A stretch of DNA of 64,000 nucleotides from an uncultured cyanobacterium (GCA_903823115.1 CAIJRN010000011.1:45865-109864); one strand, 5' to 3'. Positions 1 to 11,312 are shown, counted from the stretch's first letter. Program-made: numbers and translations. Notes: generated by a model from the sequence alone, not told the origin.

Positions 1-428
1 CGCAGGGCGCGGGCCCCGCCCATCTCGACGACGATCTTGAGTCGCGGTTCACGGCGGCAGAGGCCACAGAGCGCGGCCAACTCAGCGCTGGAAAGAACCT
101 GACCCTCCAGGAGCCAGAGCAGAACGGGGCCGTCGCCATCGAATTGGGAACCGAGCAGGGGCATCACCCGCTGCACTTCACCCACAGCGGCGCCCCGTCC
201 AACGCTCTGATGGCCAAGGTGAGGCGGCCGCACCCCATGGAGCTGAAACAAAAAGGCCTCGGGATCACCCAGGCCGCGGGCCGAAGTCATCTGGGCCCGG
301 TAACCGGCGGCCCGGAGCCGGCGCATCAGCCTGGTCTCGGCGCCACCCTCCAAGGGCACGTACAGCGCCAAGGCTCCGGAGCGCTCGAGGTCCTGACGAA
401 AACCGCGGCCGGTCAGCAGCAGGGGCAT
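1..428 (-). CDS. ndhN: NAD(P)H-quinone oxidoreductase subunit N (3' end off window)
   Basis: Partial gene: reading leftward from an ATG at 428 gives 142 codons open to the window edge, so only the last few C-terminal residues are missing. The product begins [18 protein letters not shown] and continues with [13 protein letters not shown] and a Gly/Pro-rich centre, which I recognise as the cyanobacterial/chloroplast-type NdhN of NDH-1. NdhN is a peripheral subunit of the thylakoid complex that takes electrons from ferredoxin for cyclic flow and respiration. It diverges from rplC across 480 bases. Start chosen because the first in-frame ATG matches the family N terminus. Confidence 0.88.
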   Translation of the reverse strand, partial: MPLLLTGRGFRQDLERSGALALYVPLEGGAETRLMRRLRAAGYRAQMTSARGLGDPEAFLFQLHGVRPPHLGHQSVGRGAAVGEVQRVMPLLGSQFDGDGPVLLWLLEGQVLSSAELAALCGLCRREPRLKIVVEMGGARAL

Positions 429-908
429 CGGAGCGCCAATCGAGACTGCGCAGGAGTCTGGCAGTCCCAGAGGCCCTGTAGGGAGGGTGTAGCGCGGTGA
501 TGTACATTCTTGTCTTGTGCTGTTGATCTGTGCCCGTCCGCTAGCCGGGCCTCCAGAACGCAGTGCAGGGATCGTCATTGGTGACGATCTCTCCAGGCCA
601 GCACGGAACCAGCAACAAGGGATTCAACCCTCTGTCTGCCGGCACCGTCGGGAAACTGCCCGATCCCGTCAGGAGTTCACTCCCAGCGGTTTCATCGGAG
701 AAGTCCCAGCCCGCTGATTCGCCTTCGCTAGCCCCTGACGATCAAAGCTGATCCTCTGGATCTCCAGTTCGGTCGTCACCATTGCGATTCCACGAATTCA
801 GTTCCCAGCCGTGCGATCGGGTACCTCATGGGTTCCTGATCGGCACCGCAGTCCTCCCTCGCTGGAGGCAGCGGCCGCGGCAGTCCAGCTGGCGTTGTTC
901 TCCCTCCC
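429..908. other. Intergenic region between ndhN and rplC
   Basis: A 480-base divergent gap that must carry the ndhN promoter on the minus strand and the promoter and leader of the ribosomal superoperon on the plus strand. Short open frames here (for example 517-717 and 563-751) overlap each other, lack ribosome sites and resemble nothing I know. I could not pick a convincing -35/-10 pair by eye. Its length is compatible with a regulated 5' leader of the r-protein operon, but that is inference. Confidence 0.5.
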
Positions 909-1556
909 ATGTCTATCGGCATTCTGGGGAAGAAATTGGGCATGTCCCAGTTCTTCGACCCCGAGGGCAGATCCATCCCGGTCACCTTGATCGAGGCGGG
1001 ACCCTGCCGCATCACCCAACTCAAAAACCAGGCCACGGACGGCTACAGCGCCGTTCAGATCGGTTTCGGTGAAATTCGCGAAAAACTCGTGAACAAACCG
1101 GCCCGGGGGCACCTGAACAAGTCCGGCGCCGATCCGCTGCGCCATCTGCGCGAGTACCGCGTTGAGGGCGTCGACGGTCTTGAGCTCGGCAGCGCCATCA
1201 CCGTGGCGGCCTTCGAAGCCGGCCAGAAGGTCGACGTCAGCGGCGACACGATGGGCCGCGGCTTCTCCGGGCTTCAAAAGCGCCACGGCTTCAGCCGCGG
1301 TCCAATGAGCCACGGTTCGAAGAATCACCGCGAACCCGGCTCGATCGGCGCCGGCACCACGCCGGGCCGCGTCTACCCCGGCAAACGCATGGCGGGTCGC
1401 TACGGCGGCAAGCAGATCACCACCCGCGGCCTCATCATCCTCAAAGTGGATACCGAGCGCAACCTGCTGGTGGTCAAGGGTTCGGTCCCCGGCAAGCCCG
1501 GCGCCCTGCTCGACATCCGCCCGGCCAAGCGGGTGGGCAGCAAAGCCGCGAACTGA
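909..1556 (+). CDS. rplC: 50S ribosomal protein L3
   Basis: First gene of the superoperon, 215 residues, usual bacterial length. The start [16 protein letters not shown] and the later [24 protein letters not shown] segment are the L3 hallmark; this long loop reaches toward the peptidyl-transferase centre, and the conserved Gln near it is the PrmB methylation site in other bacteria. L3 is an early assembly protein of 23S rRNA. In E. coli rpsJ precedes rplC; here it does not, and rpsJ is found at 49155. rplD follows after 11 bases with a strong AGGAGG ribosome site. Confidence 0.97.
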   Translation: MSIGILGKKLGMSQFFDPEGRSIPVTLIEAGPCRITQLKNQATDGYSAVQIGFGEIREKLVNKPARGHLNKSGADPLRHLREYRVEGVDGLELGSAITVAAFEAGQKVDVSGDTMGRGFSGLQKRHGFSRGPMSHGSKNHREPGSIGAGTTPGRVYPGKRMAGRYGGKQITTRGLIILKVDTERNLLVVKGSVPGKPGALLDIRPAKRVGSKAAN

Positions 1557-1567
1557 GGAGGAGAACC

Positions 1568-2203
1568 ATGACTGACTGCGTAATTCGTGACTGGCAAGGC
1601 AAGGAGGCTGGCAAAGCCTCCTTGAATCTCAAGGTCGCCAAAGAAACAACTGCCGCCAGCCTGCTGCACCGCGCCGTGGTGCGGCAGCTGGCCAACGCCC
1701 GCCAGGGCACGGCCAGCACGCTCACCCGGGCCGAAGTGGCCGGTGGTGGCCGCAAGCCGTACAAGCAGAAAGGCACCGGCCGGGCCCGTCAGGGTTCGAT
1801 CCGCACGCCGCTGCGTCCCGGTGGTGGCGTCATCTTCGGTCCCAAGCCCCGCAGCTACGAGCTAGGCATGAACCGCAAGGAACGGCGTCTGGCCCTGCGC
1901 ACCGCCCTGATGAGCCGCAGCGGTGACATCACGGTGGTCAAGGACTTCGCCAAGGGCCTCGACACCCCCAGGACCAAGGACCTCACCGCGGCACTCGCCC
2001 GCTTCGACATCGCCGCCGATGCCAAGGTGCTGCTGGTGATCGATGGCGCCAGCGACGCCGTCAAACTCTCGGTGCGCAATCTCGAGAAGGTCAAACTGAT
2101 CGCAGCCGATCAACTCAACGTCTTCGATCTGCTCAACGCCAACAAGCTGGTGTTGAACGAGGAAGCACTCGCGAAGATCCAGGAGGTCTACGGAGATGAC
2201 TGA
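1568..2203 (+). CDS. rplD: 50S ribosomal protein L4
   Basis: 211 residues. The start [19 protein letters not shown] and the loop [19 protein letters not shown] are the L4 signature; this extended loop lines the nascent-peptide exit tunnel. In E. coli L4 represses its own operon by binding the leader, but cyanobacteria lack that exact S10 leader and nothing in the sequence proves it here. It is preceded by an unusually complete AGGAGG ribosome site at about 1556-1563 and overlaps the start of rplW by 8 bases, implying translational coupling. Confidence 0.97.
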   Translation: MTDCVIRDWQGKEAGKASLNLKVAKETTAASLLHRAVVRQLANARQGTASTLTRAEVAGGGRKPYKQKGTGRARQGSIRTPLRPGGGVIFGPKPRSYELGMNRKERRLALRTALMSRSGDITVVKDFAKGLDTPRTKDLTAALARFDIAADAKVLLVIDGASDAVKLSVRNLEKVKLIAADQLNVFDLLNANKLVLNEEALAKIQEVYGDD

Positions 2204-2498
2204 ACGTTTTGCAGGCCGGCTGGCGGATGTGATCCGTCGCCCGCTGATCACCGAGAAGGCCACCCGCGCCCTCGAACTCAACCAGTACACCTTCGAGGTG
2301 GACCATCGGGCTGCCAAGCCCGACATCAAGGCGGCCGTCGAATCCCTGTTCGACGTCAAAGTCGTCGGTGTCAGCACCATGAATCCTCCCCGTCGCTCCC
2401 GCCGGGTGGGACGCTTCGCCGGCAAACGTGCCCAGGTGAAGAAGGCCGTGGTGCGCCTCGCCGAAGGCAACGCCATCCAGCTGTTCCCTGAGTCCTGA
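2196..2498 (+). CDS. rplW: 50S ribosomal protein L23
   Basis: 100 residues. [25 protein letters not shown] at the N terminus is the L23 signature. L23 sits at the tunnel exit and is the docking site for trigger factor and SRP. The ATG lies inside the last codons of rplD in another frame (8-base overlap), with a GGAGG-like site just upstream inside rplD. rplB follows after 15 bases. Confidence 0.97.
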   Translation: MTERFAGRLADVIRRPLITEKATRALELNQYTFEVDHRAAKPDIKAAVESLFDVKVVGVSTMNPPRRSRRVGRFAGKRAQVKKAVVRLAEGNAIQLFPES

Positions 2499-2513
2499 GG
2501 GGTCTGAAACGTC

Positions 2514-3377
2514 ATGGCAATCCGTAATTACAGGCCCAACACCCCCGGCACTCGCACCCTGGTCGTCACCGACTTCAGCGAGATCACCGGCAAGAAAAGG
2601 GAGCGCGGGCTGGTCATCGCCAAGCACCGCCGCAAGGGGCGCAACAACCGCGGTGTGATCACCTGCCGCCATCGCGGCGGCGGCCACAAGCGGCTGTACC
2701 GCCTGATCGACTTCCGTCGCGACAAGCACGGCGTCGAAGCGCGGGTGGCAGCGATCCACTACGACCCCCACCGCAACGCCCGGCTGGCGCTTCTCTATTA
2801 CAGCGACGGCGAGAAGCGCTACATCCTGGCTCCGGCCGGCATCGAGGTCGGTCAGACCCTGGTCTCTGGCCCGGATGCACCGATCGAAAACGGCAACGCC
2901 CTGCCCCTGTCATCGATCCCGCTTGGCTCCAGCGTTCACAACGTTGAGCTCTACGCCGGTCGGGGCGGCCAGATGGTGCGCACCGCGGGCGGCAGCGCCC
3001 AGGTGATGGCCAAGGAGGGCGACTACGTCGCCCTCAAGCTGCCCTCCACTGAGGTCCGCCTGGTCCGCCGCGAGTGCTACGCCACCCTGGGCGAAGTGGG
3101 CAACAGCGAACAGCGCAACACCAGCCTGGGTAAAGCCGGCCGCAAGCGCTGGCTGGGTCGCCGACCCCAGGTCCGCGGCAGTGTCATGAACCCCTGCGAC
3201 CACCCCCACGGTGGTGGCGAAGGCCGGGCTCCGATCGGCCGCTCCGGTCCGGTCACCCCCTGGGGCAAACCGGCCCTGGGCTACAAGACCCGGAAGCGCA
3301 ACAAGCCCAGCAACCGGTTCGTGCTTCGGAAACGTCGTCGCACCTCCAAACGGAGCCGTGGCGGACGCGACTCCTGA
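2514..3377 (+). CDS. rplB: 50S ribosomal protein L2
   Basis: 287 residues, slightly longer than the 273 of E. coli. [18 protein letters not shown] at the start and [13 protein letters not shown] near the C terminus identify L2; the His in that loop is the conserved residue close to the peptidyl-transferase centre. The tail is very basic ([15 protein letters not shown]). L2 is a primary 23S rRNA binder needed for subunit joining. rpsS follows after 35 bases. Confidence 0.97.
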   Translation: MAIRNYRPNTPGTRTLVVTDFSEITGKKRERGLVIAKHRRKGRNNRGVITCRHRGGGHKRLYRLIDFRRDKHGVEARVAAIHYDPHRNARLALLYYSDGEKRYILAPAGIEVGQTLVSGPDAPIENGNALPLSSIPLGSSVHNVELYAGRGGQMVRTAGGSAQVMAKEGDYVALKLPSTEVRLVRRECYATLGEVGNSEQRNTSLGKAGRKRWLGRRPQVRGSVMNPCDHPHGGGEGRAPIGRSGPVTPWGKPALGYKTRKRNKPSNRFVLRKRRRTSKRSRGGRDS

Positions 3378-3412
3378 TGACCCACACCGCACTGCTGTAC
3401 GCCTGATCCGCC

Positions 3413-3688
3413 ATGGGACGCTCACTCAAAAAAGGTCCGTTTGTTGCCGACAGCCTGCTCCGCAAGGTTGAAAAGCAGAACGCCGCCGACGACAAGACCG
3501 TGATCAAAACCTGGTCACGGGCTTCCACCATCCTGCCGATGATGATCGGCCACACCATTGCCGTTCACAATGGCAAGGCCCACGTGCCCGTCTACGTGAC
3601 GGAGCAGATGGTGGGCCACAAGCTGGGGGAATTCGCCCCCACCCGTACCTTCCGGGGCCACATCAAAGACAAGAAGGGAGGCCGCTAA
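3413..3688 (+). CDS. rpsS: 30S ribosomal protein S19
   Basis: 91 residues. [16 protein letters not shown] at the start and [15 protein letters not shown] toward the end are characteristic of S19, which binds the head of 16S rRNA with S13 and contacts the A-site tRNA side. The gap to rplV is only 4 bases, so the two are almost certainly co-translated. Confidence 0.97.
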   Translation: MGRSLKKGPFVADSLLRKVEKQNAADDKTVIKTWSRASTILPMMIGHTIAVHNGKAHVPVYVTEQMVGHKLGEFAPTRTFRGHIKDKKGGR

Positions 3689-3692
3689 ACCA

Positions 3693-4064
3693 ATGGCAAA
3701 CACCAACCCCGTCAAGTCCAATCCGGCCCAGGCTCTCGCCCACGGGCGCTACATCCGTGGCTCCGTCTCGAAGGTGCGTCGGGTGCTCGATCAGATCCGG
3801 GGACGCAGCTACCGCGACGCCCTGATCATGCTCGAGTTCATGCCCTACCGCTCCACCGGCCCCATCACCAAGGTGTTGCGGTCGGCCGTGGCCAATGCCG
3901 AAAACAACCTCGGCCTTGACCCGGCGAGCCTGGTCATCTGCGAAGCCAGCGCCGATATGGGTCCCTCCCTGAAGCGCTTCCGGCCCCGTGCCCAGGGTCG
4001 TGCCTACGCGATCAAAAAACAGACCTGCCACATCAGCATTGGTGTGGCGGCCCCTTCCGCCTGA
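3693..4064 (+). CDS. rplV: 50S ribosomal protein L22
   Basis: 123 residues. The central [28 protein letters not shown] and the C-terminal basic hairpin around [23 protein letters not shown] identify L22; the hairpin reaches into the nascent-peptide tunnel with L4. rpsC follows after 19 bases. Confidence 0.97.
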   Translation: MANTNPVKSNPAQALAHGRYIRGSVSKVRRVLDQIRGRSYRDALIMLEFMPYRSTGPITKVLRSAVANAENNLGLDPASLVICEASADMGPSLKRFRPRAQGRAYAIKKQTCHISIGVAAPSA

Positions 4065-4083
4065 ACCCCGAGGACACCGACCG

Positions 4084-4812
4084 ATGGGACACAAGATCCA
4101 TCCAACCGGCCTGCGCCTGGGGATCACCCAGGAACACCGCTCGCGTTGGTACGCCCCCAGCAAGACCTATCCGATCCTCCTTCAGGAGGATGACCGGATC
4201 CGCAAGTTCATTCACAAGAAGTACGCCTCCGCCGGTATCAGCGATGTGCTGATCGCCCGCAAGGCCGACCAGCTCGAAGTCGAGCTCAAGACCGCTCGTC
4301 CCGGCGTGCTGGTTGGCCGCCAGGGCAGCGGTATTGAAGATCTGCGCACCGGCATCCAGAAAACCATCGGTGATGCCACCCGTCAGGTGCGTATCAACGT
4401 GGTCGAAGTCGAGCGGGTCGACGCCGACGCTTTTCTGCTGGCCGAATACATCGCCCAGCAACTGGAAAAGCGGGTCGCCTTCCGCCGCGTCATGCGCATG
4501 GCCGTACAGCGCGCCCAGCGCGCTGGGGTGCTCGGTCTGAAACTGATGGTCGCCGGCCGTCTCAATGGCGCCGAAATCGCCCGTACCGAATGGACCCGCG
4601 AGGGTCGCGTCCCCCTGCATACCCTGCGGGCCGACATCGATTACGCCACCAAGGTTGCAACCACCACCTACGGCGTGCTCGGCATCAAGGTCTGGGTATT
4701 CAAAGGTGAAGTGCTCCCCGGCCAGAAGGACAATCTGCCCGTGGGTGGAGCACCAAAGCGCCGCGCTAACCGCCGGCCGCAACAGTTCGAAGATCGCTCT
4801 AACGAGGAGTGA
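4084..4812 (+). CDS. rpsC: 30S ribosomal protein S3
   Basis: 242 residues from ATG 4084. The frame stays open upstream to 3988, but that part lies inside rplV, whereas [16 protein letters not shown] is the standard S3 N terminus. It has the type II KH RNA-binding fold (about residues 40-110, with [14 protein letters not shown]) followed by the C-terminal domain. S3 forms the mRNA entry site with S4 and S5. The last ~25 residues are a basic tail. rplP begins 14 bases later. Confidence 0.97.
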   Translation: MGHKIHPTGLRLGITQEHRSRWYAPSKTYPILLQEDDRIRKFIHKKYASAGISDVLIARKADQLEVELKTARPGVLVGRQGSGIEDLRTGIQKTIGDATRQVRINVVEVERVDADAFLLAEYIAQQLEKRVAFRRVMRMAVQRAQRAGVLGLKLMVAGRLNGAEIARTEWTREGRVPLHTLRADIDYATKVATTTYGVLGIKVWVFKGEVLPGQKDNLPVGGAPKRRANRRPQQFEDRSNEE

Positions 4813-4826
4813 GGGAGGCCTGAACC

Positions 4827-5330
4827 ATGCTGAGTCCACGACGCGTCAAATTCCGCAAACAGCAGCGCGGCCGCATGCGCGGCGTCGCTACTCGCGGTAA
4901 CACCATCGCCTTCGGAGAGTTCGCTCTCCAGGCCCAGGAATGTGGCTGGATCACCTCCCGCCAGATCGAGGCCAGCCGCCGGGCGATGACCCGCCACGTC
5001 AAGCGGGGCGGTCAGATCTGGATCCGGATCTTCCCGGACAAGCCCGTCACCATGCGAGCAGCCGAAACCCGCATGGGTTCCGGTAAAGGCAACCCGGAGT
5101 TCTGGGTGGCTGTGATCAAGCCTGGTCGGATCCTGTTTGAAATGGGAGGCCCGGAAATCACCCCGGAGATCGCCAAGGAGGCCATGCGTCTGGCGCAGTT
5201 CAAACTGCCCATCAAGACGAAGTTCATCTCCCTGGCCGACCAACCGAGCAAGACGGATGGCGCCGACAAGGAGCCGCCCGCAGTCGCTGCCGTCCAGGCC
5301 GCGCCTGAGCCCACCCTTGTGGAGTCCTGA
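4827..5330 (+). CDS. rplP: 50S ribosomal protein L16
   Basis: 167 residues. [19 protein letters not shown] and [16 protein letters not shown] are L16 signatures; [18 protein letters not shown] follows. L16 contacts the elbow of A-site tRNA. The family is normally about 136-160 residues; here the final ~28 residues are an extra Ala/Pro/Asp/Glu-rich tail, probably disordered. rpmC starts 2 bases after the stop. Confidence 0.96.
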   Translation: MLSPRRVKFRKQQRGRMRGVATRGNTIAFGEFALQAQECGWITSRQIEASRRAMTRHVKRGGQIWIRIFPDKPVTMRAAETRMGSGKGNPEFWVAVIKPGRILFEMGGPEITPEIAKEAMRLAQFKLPIKTKFISLADQPSKTDGADKEPPAVAAVQAAPEPTLVES

Positions 5331-5332
5331 CC

Positions 5333-5542
5333 ATGGCCCGTCCCGAAATCGCCGAGGTGCGCAAGCTCACCGACGACGAACTCACCGAACAGATCAACGG
5401 CATCCGCCGCGAACTCTTCGATCTCCGCTTCCAGCAGGCCACCCGCCGACTGGAGCATCCGCACCGCTTCAAGCAGGCCCGCATCAAGCTGGCCCACCTT
5501 CTCTCGGTGCAGAAGGAGCGTCAGCGCTCCACTGCCTCCTGA
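5333..5542 (+). CDS. rpmC: 50S ribosomal protein L29
   Basis: 69 residues. The coiled-coil core [19 protein letters not shown] and following [14 protein letters not shown] match L29, a two-helix protein near the tunnel exit. N-terminal [17 protein letters not shown] is the cyanobacterial form. It sits between rplP and rpsQ as in nearly all bacteria. Confidence 0.96.
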   Translation: MARPEIAEVRKLTDDELTEQINGIRRELFDLRFQQATRRLEHPHRFKQARIKLAHLLSVQKERQRSTAS

Positions 5543-5556
5543 CCCCCTCGATTCCC

Positions 5557-5826
5557 ATGGCACTCAAGGAAAGGGTCGGCACCGTCGTCAGCGACAAGAT
5601 GGACAAAACGGTGGTGGTGGCGGTTGAAAACCGTTTCCCTCACCCCATCTACCTGAAGACTGTCAGCCGCACCACCCGCTACAAAGCCCACGACGAAGCC
5701 AATAGTTGCCGCGTCGGCGACCGGGTTCGCATCACCGAAACCCGCCCCCTCAGCCGGACCAAACGCTGGATGGTGGCAGAAGTGATTTCCACGGCCGCGG
5801 GCTCAACCCCGTCGGCTGCCACCTGA
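5557..5826 (+). CDS. rpsQ: 30S ribosomal protein S17
   Basis: 89 residues from ATG 5557; a longer open frame upstream overlaps rpmC and is a shadow. [21 protein letters not shown] and the [16 protein letters not shown] motif identify S17, an OB-fold primary binder of the 16S 5' domain. The C-terminal 15 residues are an Ala/Ser/Thr tail. rplN follows after 13 bases, preceded by a strong GAGGAGG site. Confidence 0.96.
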   Translation: MALKERVGTVVSDKMDKTVVVAVENRFPHPIYLKTVSRTTRYKAHDEANSCRVGDRVRITETRPLSRTKRWMVAEVISTAAGSTPSAAT

Positions 5827-5839
5827 GGAGGACCTCCCG

Positions 5840-6205
5840 ATGATTCAGCAGGAAACCTTCCTCACCGTCGCTGACAACAGCGGCGCCAAGCGCATCCAAT
5901 GCATCCGGGTGCTCGGCACCAACCGTCGCTATGCCCACGTGGGCGATGTGATCGTGGCGGCCGTCAAGGACGCCATGCCCAACATGGGGGTCAAGAAATC
6001 GGATGTGGTCAAGGCCGTCGTCGTTCGCACCAGGGCCACCCTGCGCCGCGACACCGGCAACTCGATCCGCTTCGACGACAACGCCGCGGTGATCCTGGGC
6101 AACGACAACAACCCCAAGGGCACACGTGTTTTCGGACCGGTCGCCCGGGAGTTGCGCGAGCGCAACTTCACCAAGATCGTGTCCCTCGCTCCGGAGGTGA
6201 TCTGA
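5840..6205 (+). CDS. rplN: 50S ribosomal protein L14
   Basis: 121 residues. [18 protein letters not shown] and [14 protein letters not shown] are L14 signatures. L14 lies at the subunit interface, makes bridges to 16S rRNA and is the docking site for the silencing factor RsfS. The preceding GAGGAGG is one of the best ribosome sites in the operon. rplX follows 3 bases after the stop. Confidence 0.97.
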   Translation: MIQQETFLTVADNSGAKRIQCIRVLGTNRRYAHVGDVIVAAVKDAMPNMGVKKSDVVKAVVVRTRATLRRDTGNSIRFDDNAAVILGNDNNPKGTRVFGPVARELRERNFTKIVSLAPEVI

Positions 6206-6208
6206 ACC

Positions 6209-6565
6209 ATGGCCACCGCAACTCCCAAGGCGAAGACCCCGGTGCGCATCAAGATGCGCATCAAGAAGGGCGACACCGTGCAGGTGATCACCGGCAAGGA
6301 CAAGGGCAAGACCGGCGAGGTCCTGCGCACCCTTCCCTACGAGAACCGCCTGATCGTTCAGGGCATCAACGTGCGCACCCGCCACGTCAAGCCCACCCAG
6401 GAAGGCGAGACCGGCCGCATCATCAGCGAGGAAGCATCCCTGCATGCCTCCAACGTGATGCTCTACTCCACCACCAAGAACGTCGCCAGCCGCGTCGAGA
6501 TCGTGGTGGACAAGGACGGCACCAAGAAACGCCGTCTCAAGAAAACGGGTGAGGTGATCGATTGA
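6209..6565 (+). CDS. rplX: 50S ribosomal protein L24
   Basis: 118 residues. The KOW motif [20 protein letters not shown] lies at about residues 19-38, preceded by an N-terminal extension of ~10 Ala/Lys/Thr residues. L24 is an assembly initiator for 50S. A 137-base gap follows before rplE, where E. coli has none, so a secondary promoter or processing site there is possible. Confidence 0.97.
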   Translation: MATATPKAKTPVRIKMRIKKGDTVQVITGKDKGKTGEVLRTLPYENRLIVQGINVRTRHVKPTQEGETGRIISEEASLHASNVMLYSTTKNVASRVEIVVDKDGTKKRRLKKTGEVID

Positions 6566-6702
6566 TCGCCACCGCCGACGGCCGCTGTCGCTAGCGCCAT
6601 AACGGCGAAGGCACACCAGCTCTTCCCTATAGCTTCCCCCTCCATCTCCACCCACCCGTCCGCCTTCTGACCACGTCCAGAAGCGCACTCCCTCCTTCCG
6701 TC

Positions 6703-7242
6703 ATGTCACTGAAACAGCGCTACCGGGAGACGATCCAGCCCAAGTTGCTGAAGGATCTGAGTCTCTCCAATATCCACGAGGTTCCCAAGGTGATCAAGGT
6801 CACCGTCAACCGGGGCCTTGGCGAAGCCGCCCAGAACGCCAAGGCACTGGAAGCCTCGATCACCGAACTGGCCACCATCACTGGTCAGAAAGTGGTGGTG
6901 ACCCGGGCCAAAAAGGCCATTGCCGCCTTCAAGATTCGCCAGGGGATGCCAATCGGCGTCACCGTCACCCTCCGGGGTGAGCGGATGTACGCCTTCCTGG
7001 AGCGTCTGATCAACCTGGCCCTGCCCCGCATCCGCGATTTTCGCGGTGTGAGCCCCAGGAGTTTTGACGGACGGGGCAACTACACCCTGGGCATCCGTGA
7101 GCAGATCATCTTCCCCGAGATCTCCTTCGACAAGATCGACGCCATCCGGGGAATGGACGTCACGATCGTGACCAGCGCCCGCAGCGATGAAGAGGGCAGG
7201 GCCCTCCTCCGCGAGATGGGGATGCCGTTCCGCAGTAACTGA
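6703..7242 (+). CDS. rplE: 50S ribosomal protein L5
   Basis: 179 residues. [19 protein letters not shown], the [19 protein letters not shown] segment and [19 protein letters not shown] identify L5, which binds 5S rRNA and contacts P-site tRNA. In E. coli rpsN follows; here the next gene is rpsH, so rpsN must be elsewhere in the genome. Confidence 0.97.
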   Translation: MSLKQRYRETIQPKLLKDLSLSNIHEVPKVIKVTVNRGLGEAAQNAKALEASITELATITGQKVVVTRAKKAIAAFKIRQGMPIGVTVTLRGERMYAFLERLINLALPRIRDFRGVSPRSFDGRGNYTLGIREQIIFPEISFDKIDAIRGMDVTIVTSARSDEEGRALLREMGMPFRSN

Positions 7243-7261
7243 GGCTCTTCCGGACACGACC

Positions 7262-7663
7262 ATGGCCAACCACGACCCGATTTCCGACATGCTCACCCGC
7301 ATCCGCAATGCGAGTGAGAAGCGTCACGAGCGCACCAGGATTCCTGCTTCCCGCATGTCCCGGAGCATCGCCAATGTGCTGCAGCATGAGGGCTTCATCG
7401 CCGCCATTTCCGAAGAAGGAGAAGGCGTCACGAAGCAACTGGTGCTGGAGCTCAAATACAGCGGCAAGCACCGCCAGCCCACCATCCGCCGCGTGCAGCG
7501 GGTGAGCAAGCCAGGCCTGCGTATTTACAAGAACACCCGCCAGCTGCCCAAGGTGCTCGGCGGCCTCGGAGTGGCGATCATCTCCACCTCCAGGGGTGTG
7601 ATGAGCGACCGCGATGCCCGCAAGCAGGGCGTCGGCGGCGAAGTGCTCTGCTACGTCTACTGA
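7262..7663 (+). CDS. rpsH: 30S ribosomal protein S8
   Basis: 133 residues from ATG 7262; the longer frame starting at 7187 lies inside rpl[18 protein letters not shown] and the C-terminal [26 protein letters not shown] are the S8 signatures. S8 organises the central 16S domain and in E. coli is the spc-operon translational repressor; no equivalent target could be identified by eye here. Confidence 0.97.
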   Translation: MANHDPISDMLTRIRNASEKRHERTRIPASRMSRSIANVLQHEGFIAAISEEGEGVTKQLVLELKYSGKHRQPTIRRVQRVSKPGLRIYKNTRQLPKVLGGLGVAIISTSRGVMSDRDARKQGVGGEVLCYVY

Positions 7664-7681
7664 TCCCGGGAGGAAACAGCC

Positions 7682-8221
7682 ATGTCACGTATCGGTAAAG
7701 CTCCGATTCCAATTCCTGAGAAGGTGAGCGTCAGCCTCAATGGCCTTGACGTCATCGTCAAAGGCCCCAAGGGTGAACTCAGTCGCACCCTGCCCGATGG
7801 TGTCACCATCAGTCAGGACGGCGACACTCTCGTGGTCGCACCGTCCAGCGGCAACCGCCGCTCCCGCGAGCGCCACGGCCTCAGCCGCACCCTCGTCGCC
7901 AACATGGTCGAGGGCGTCAGCCAGGGCTTCACCCGCAAGCTTGAGATCGTCGGCGTGGGCTACCGCGCTTCGGTCCAAGGCACGAAGCTGGTCGTCCTGG
8001 CCGGCTACAGCCACCCGGTCGAGATGGTGCCCCCCGAAGGCGTCACCTTTGCTGTTGAGAACAACACCAACGTGCTGGTCTCAGGCGCCGACAAGGAGCT
8101 GGTCGGCAACGAAGCCGCCAAGGTGCGCGCCATTCGTCCCCCCGAGCCCTACAAGGGCAAGGGCATCAAGTACGAAGGTGAGCGGATCCTGCGCAAGGCC
8201 GGCAAGACCGGCAAGAAATAG
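7682..8221 (+). CDS. rplF: 50S ribosomal protein L6
   Basis: 179 residues. [19 protein letters not shown], the duplicated alpha/beta fold, and the C-terminal [28 protein letters not shown] identify L6, located near the factor-binding (sarcin-ricin) region. A GGGAGGAAA ribosome site precedes the ATG. Confidence 0.97.
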   Translation: MSRIGKAPIPIPEKVSVSLNGLDVIVKGPKGELSRTLPDGVTISQDGDTLVVAPSSGNRRSRERHGLSRTLVANMVEGVSQGFTRKLEIVGVGYRASVQGTKLVVLAGYSHPVEMVPPEGVTFAVENNTNVLVSGADKELVGNEAAKVRAIRPPEPYKGKGIKYEGERILRKAGKTGKK

Positions 8222-8253
8222 AGGTCTGCACGAGCACCGTTAGCCTGATTCCC

Positions 8254-8619
8254 ATGTCTTCCATCTCCCGCAAACAGCAGACCCAGAAGCGCCATCGTCG
8301 TCTGCGTCGTCTGCTCTCCGGCACCGCCGCCCGGCCCAGGCTGGCGGTGTTCCGCTCCAACAACCACATCTACGCCCAGGTCATCGACGACGCCGCCCAG
8401 AGCACCCTCTGCGCAGCCTCGACCCTCGACAAGGACCTGCGCACCAGCCTCAAGGCCGGTGCCACCTGCGATGCTTCGATCGCGGTGGGCCAACTGGTCG
8501 CACAACGCGCCCTGGCCAAGGGCATCCAGCAGGTGGTCTTCGATCGCGGCGGCAACCTGTATCACGGCCGGGTCAAGGCCCTCGCCGAAGCCGCCCGGGA
8601 AGCGGGCCTTCAATTCTGA
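8254..8619 (+). CDS. rplR: 50S ribosomal protein L18
   Basis: 121 residues. The basic N terminus ([15 protein letters not shown]), [20 protein letters not shown] and the closing [24 protein letters not shown] are diagnostic of L18, the main 5S rRNA binder with L5. It lies between rplF and rpsE with 32- and 13-base gaps. Confidence 0.97.
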   Translation: MSSISRKQQTQKRHRRLRRLLSGTAARPRLAVFRSNNHIYAQVIDDAAQSTLCAASTLDKDLRTSLKAGATCDASIAVGQLVAQRALAKGIQQVVFDRGGNLYHGRVKALAEAAREAGLQF

Positions 8620-8632
8620 TCCTGCTCTCACC

Positions 8633-9307
<675 letters not shown>

Positions 9308-9315
9308 GATCCCCG

Positions 9316-9771
9316 ATGACCACCTACTCTCTCGATTCACTCAAGCCCCAGCCCGGTTCACGCCGTCGCAAGACCCGCAAGGGTCGGGGTATCGCCGCTG
9401 GCCAGGGCGCCAGCTGCGGCTTCGGCATGCGCGGCCAGAAGTCACGCTCGGGCCGACCCACCCGACCCGGCTTCGAGGGGGGACAGATGCCCCTCTACCG
9501 GCGCGTGCCCAAGCTCAAGCACTTCCCCCTGGTCAATCCCAAGGAGTTCACGGTCATCAACGTGAGCAAGCTTGCCGAACTCAAGGCTGGCAGCACCGTC
9601 AGCCTGGATTCCCTGGTCAAGGATGGCCTGGTCACCAGCCCCAAACACCCGCTCAAGGTGCTGGGTAACGGCGATCTCACCGTGAAGCTCACCGTCCAGG
9701 CGGCCGCCTTCACAGCCAGTGCCCGCGACAAGATCGAAGCCGCCGGCGGCACCTGTGAGATCACCGGCTGA
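9316..9771 (+). CDS. rplO: 50S ribosomal protein L15
   Basis: 151 residues. The Gly-rich N terminus [28 protein letters not shown] and [14 protein letters not shown] are L15 signatures. It binds late in 50S assembly. It follows rpsE by 8 bases and precedes secY by 139 bases that contain a strong stem-loop. Confidence 0.97.
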   Translation: MTTYSLDSLKPQPGSRRRKTRKGRGIAAGQGASCGFGMRGQKSRSGRPTRPGFEGGQMPLYRRVPKLKHFPLVNPKEFTVINVSKLAELKAGSTVSLDSLVKDGLVTSPKHPLKVLGNGDLTVKLTVQAAAFTASARDKIEAAGGTCEITG

Positions 9772-9804
9772 GCCCGGTGTTCTCCTCCGTCTACGCCTAG
9801 GTTC

Positions 9805-9842
9805 AGAGCCGTCTGCCTGCCATCCGGCCGGCAGGCGGCTCT
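9805..9842 (+). terminator. Stem-loop between rplO and secY
   Basis: Inverted repeat with 13-base arms (9805-9817 and 9830-9842, one G-U pair) around a 12-base loop. Only a short TTCC follows, not a proper T-run, so it may be a leaky terminator/attenuator or an mRNA processing and stability element that sets secY levels below those of the ribosomal genes. Confidence 0.55.
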
Positions 9843-9910
9843 TTCCGTAGGCCTGCTCCCCGAGCGGGGGGCCGCTTCTCTCCCTCCCCTATCTCCCCTC
9901 AGCATCCGTC

Positions 9911-11230
9911 ATGGTCGTCAGCAGGGGGCGCAACCCCAGCGCCGCTGAAATCATCAGCCAGCTGTTCCAGGCGAAGACTCTCCGGGACCGGGTGCTCACC
10001 ACCCTCGGCCTGTTGATGCTGGTGCGCCTGGGGATCTACATCCCCGTGCCAGGTATCGATCGCGTCGCCTTCCAGGAGTTCCTCTCCCGCGGCGGCCAGC
10101 TGATCGGCTTCCTCAACATCTTCACCGGTGGCGGCCTCTCCACCCTGGGCGTCTTCGCCCTGGGCATCCTGCCCTTCATCAACGCCTCGATCATCCTGCA
10201 GCTGCTCACCGCAGCCCTGCCCCAGCTGGAGGATCTGCAGAAGAACGAGGGGGAGGCGGGCCGCCGCAAGATCGCCCAGATCACCCGCTATGTGGCTCTG
10301 GGATGGGGAATCCTGCAGAGCACGGTCTTCGCCCTGATCCTGCGCCAGTACGCCCTGCCCGGACTGCCGGACTGGCTGTTCGTGCTGCAGACCAGCCTGG
10401 CCCTGGTCACCGGCTCGATGGTGGTGATGTGGATCAGCGAAGTGATCACCGAACGGGGCATCGGTCAGGGGGCCTCCCTGGTGATCTTCATCAACATCGT
10501 CGCCACCCTGCCGAATGCGCTGGGATCCACCATCCAGCTGGCCCAGACGGGCGATCGCAGCACCGTCGGCGGCATCGTCGTGCTGGTGCTGGTGTTTCTG
10601 GTCACGATCGTCGGCATCATTTTTGTGCAGGAAGGCAACCGGCGCATCCCGATCGTCAGCGCCAAGCGCCAGGTGGGCGGTTCCGGCATGCTCTCGTCGC
10701 GCCAGAGCTATCTGCCCCTCAAGCTCAATGCCGGCGGCGTGATGCCGATCATCTTCGCTTCGGCGGTGGTGTTCCTGCCGTTGACGATCGCCAACCTCAC
10801 CCGCAACGCCTGGCTGGTCAAGGCCGCCGGTTACCTCAGCCCCAACAGCAGCACCCCCTGGCTCTATCCGCTGGTGTTCTTCGCGCTGATCCTGGGGTTC
10901 GGTTTCTTCTACGCCTCGCTCACGGTCAACCCGGTGGACATCGCCACCAACCTCAAACGCGGCGGTGTGGCGATCCCCGGGGTGCGTCCCGGCTCGGCCA
11001 CAGCCAACTATCTCAGTGGCGTCCAGAACCGCCTGACCCTGCTGGGGGGGCTGTTCCTGGGCTTCGTGGCGATCATCCCGTCGGCCGTGGAGGGTTCCAC
11101 CCAGGTGCGCACCTTCCAGGGCCTTGGGGCCACGTCGCTGCTGATTCTGGTGGGGGTGGCCATCGACACCGCCAAACAGGTCCAGACCTACGTGATCTCC
11201 CAGCGCTACGAGGGCATGGTGCGGCAGTGA
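9911..11230 (+). CDS. secY: Preprotein translocase subunit SecY
   Basis: 439 residues, usual length. The N terminus is followed by ten predictable membrane segments; conserved plug and loop sequences include GIYIPVPGIDR, GQGASLVIF and GNRRIPI. SecY is the channel of SecYEG in the plasma and thylakoid membranes; besides secretion it inserts photosynthetic membrane proteins. Its place after rplO is the standard spc arrangement. The 139-base leader with a hairpin suggests separate control. Confidence 0.97.
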   Translation: MVVSRGRNPSAAEIISQLFQAKTLRDRVLTTLGLLMLVRLGIYIPVPGIDRVAFQEFLSRGGQLIGFLNIFTGGGLSTLGVFALGILPFINASIILQLLTAALPQLEDLQKNEGEAGRRKIAQITRYVALGWGILQSTVFALILRQYALPGLPDWLFVLQTSLALVTGSMVVMWISEVITERGIGQGASLVIFINIVATLPNALGSTIQLAQTGDRSTVGGIVVLVLVFLVTIVGIIFVQEGNRRIPIVSAKRQVGGSGMLSSRQSYLPLKLNAGGVMPIIFASAVVFLPLTIANLTRNAWLVKAAGYLSPNSSTPWLYPLVFFALILGFGFFYASLTVNPVDIATNLKRGGVAIPGVRPGSATANYLSGVQNRLTLLGGLFLGFVAIIPSAVEGSTQVRTFQGLGATSLLILVGVAIDTAKQVQTYVISQRYEGMVRQ

Positions 11231-11312
11231 CCAGCTGCTGCTGAAATCCTGCCGCAGCTTCGATCGACATTCCCGCCGTCATCTCTCCCTGACGTCCCGC
11301 CCGTTTCCAGCC

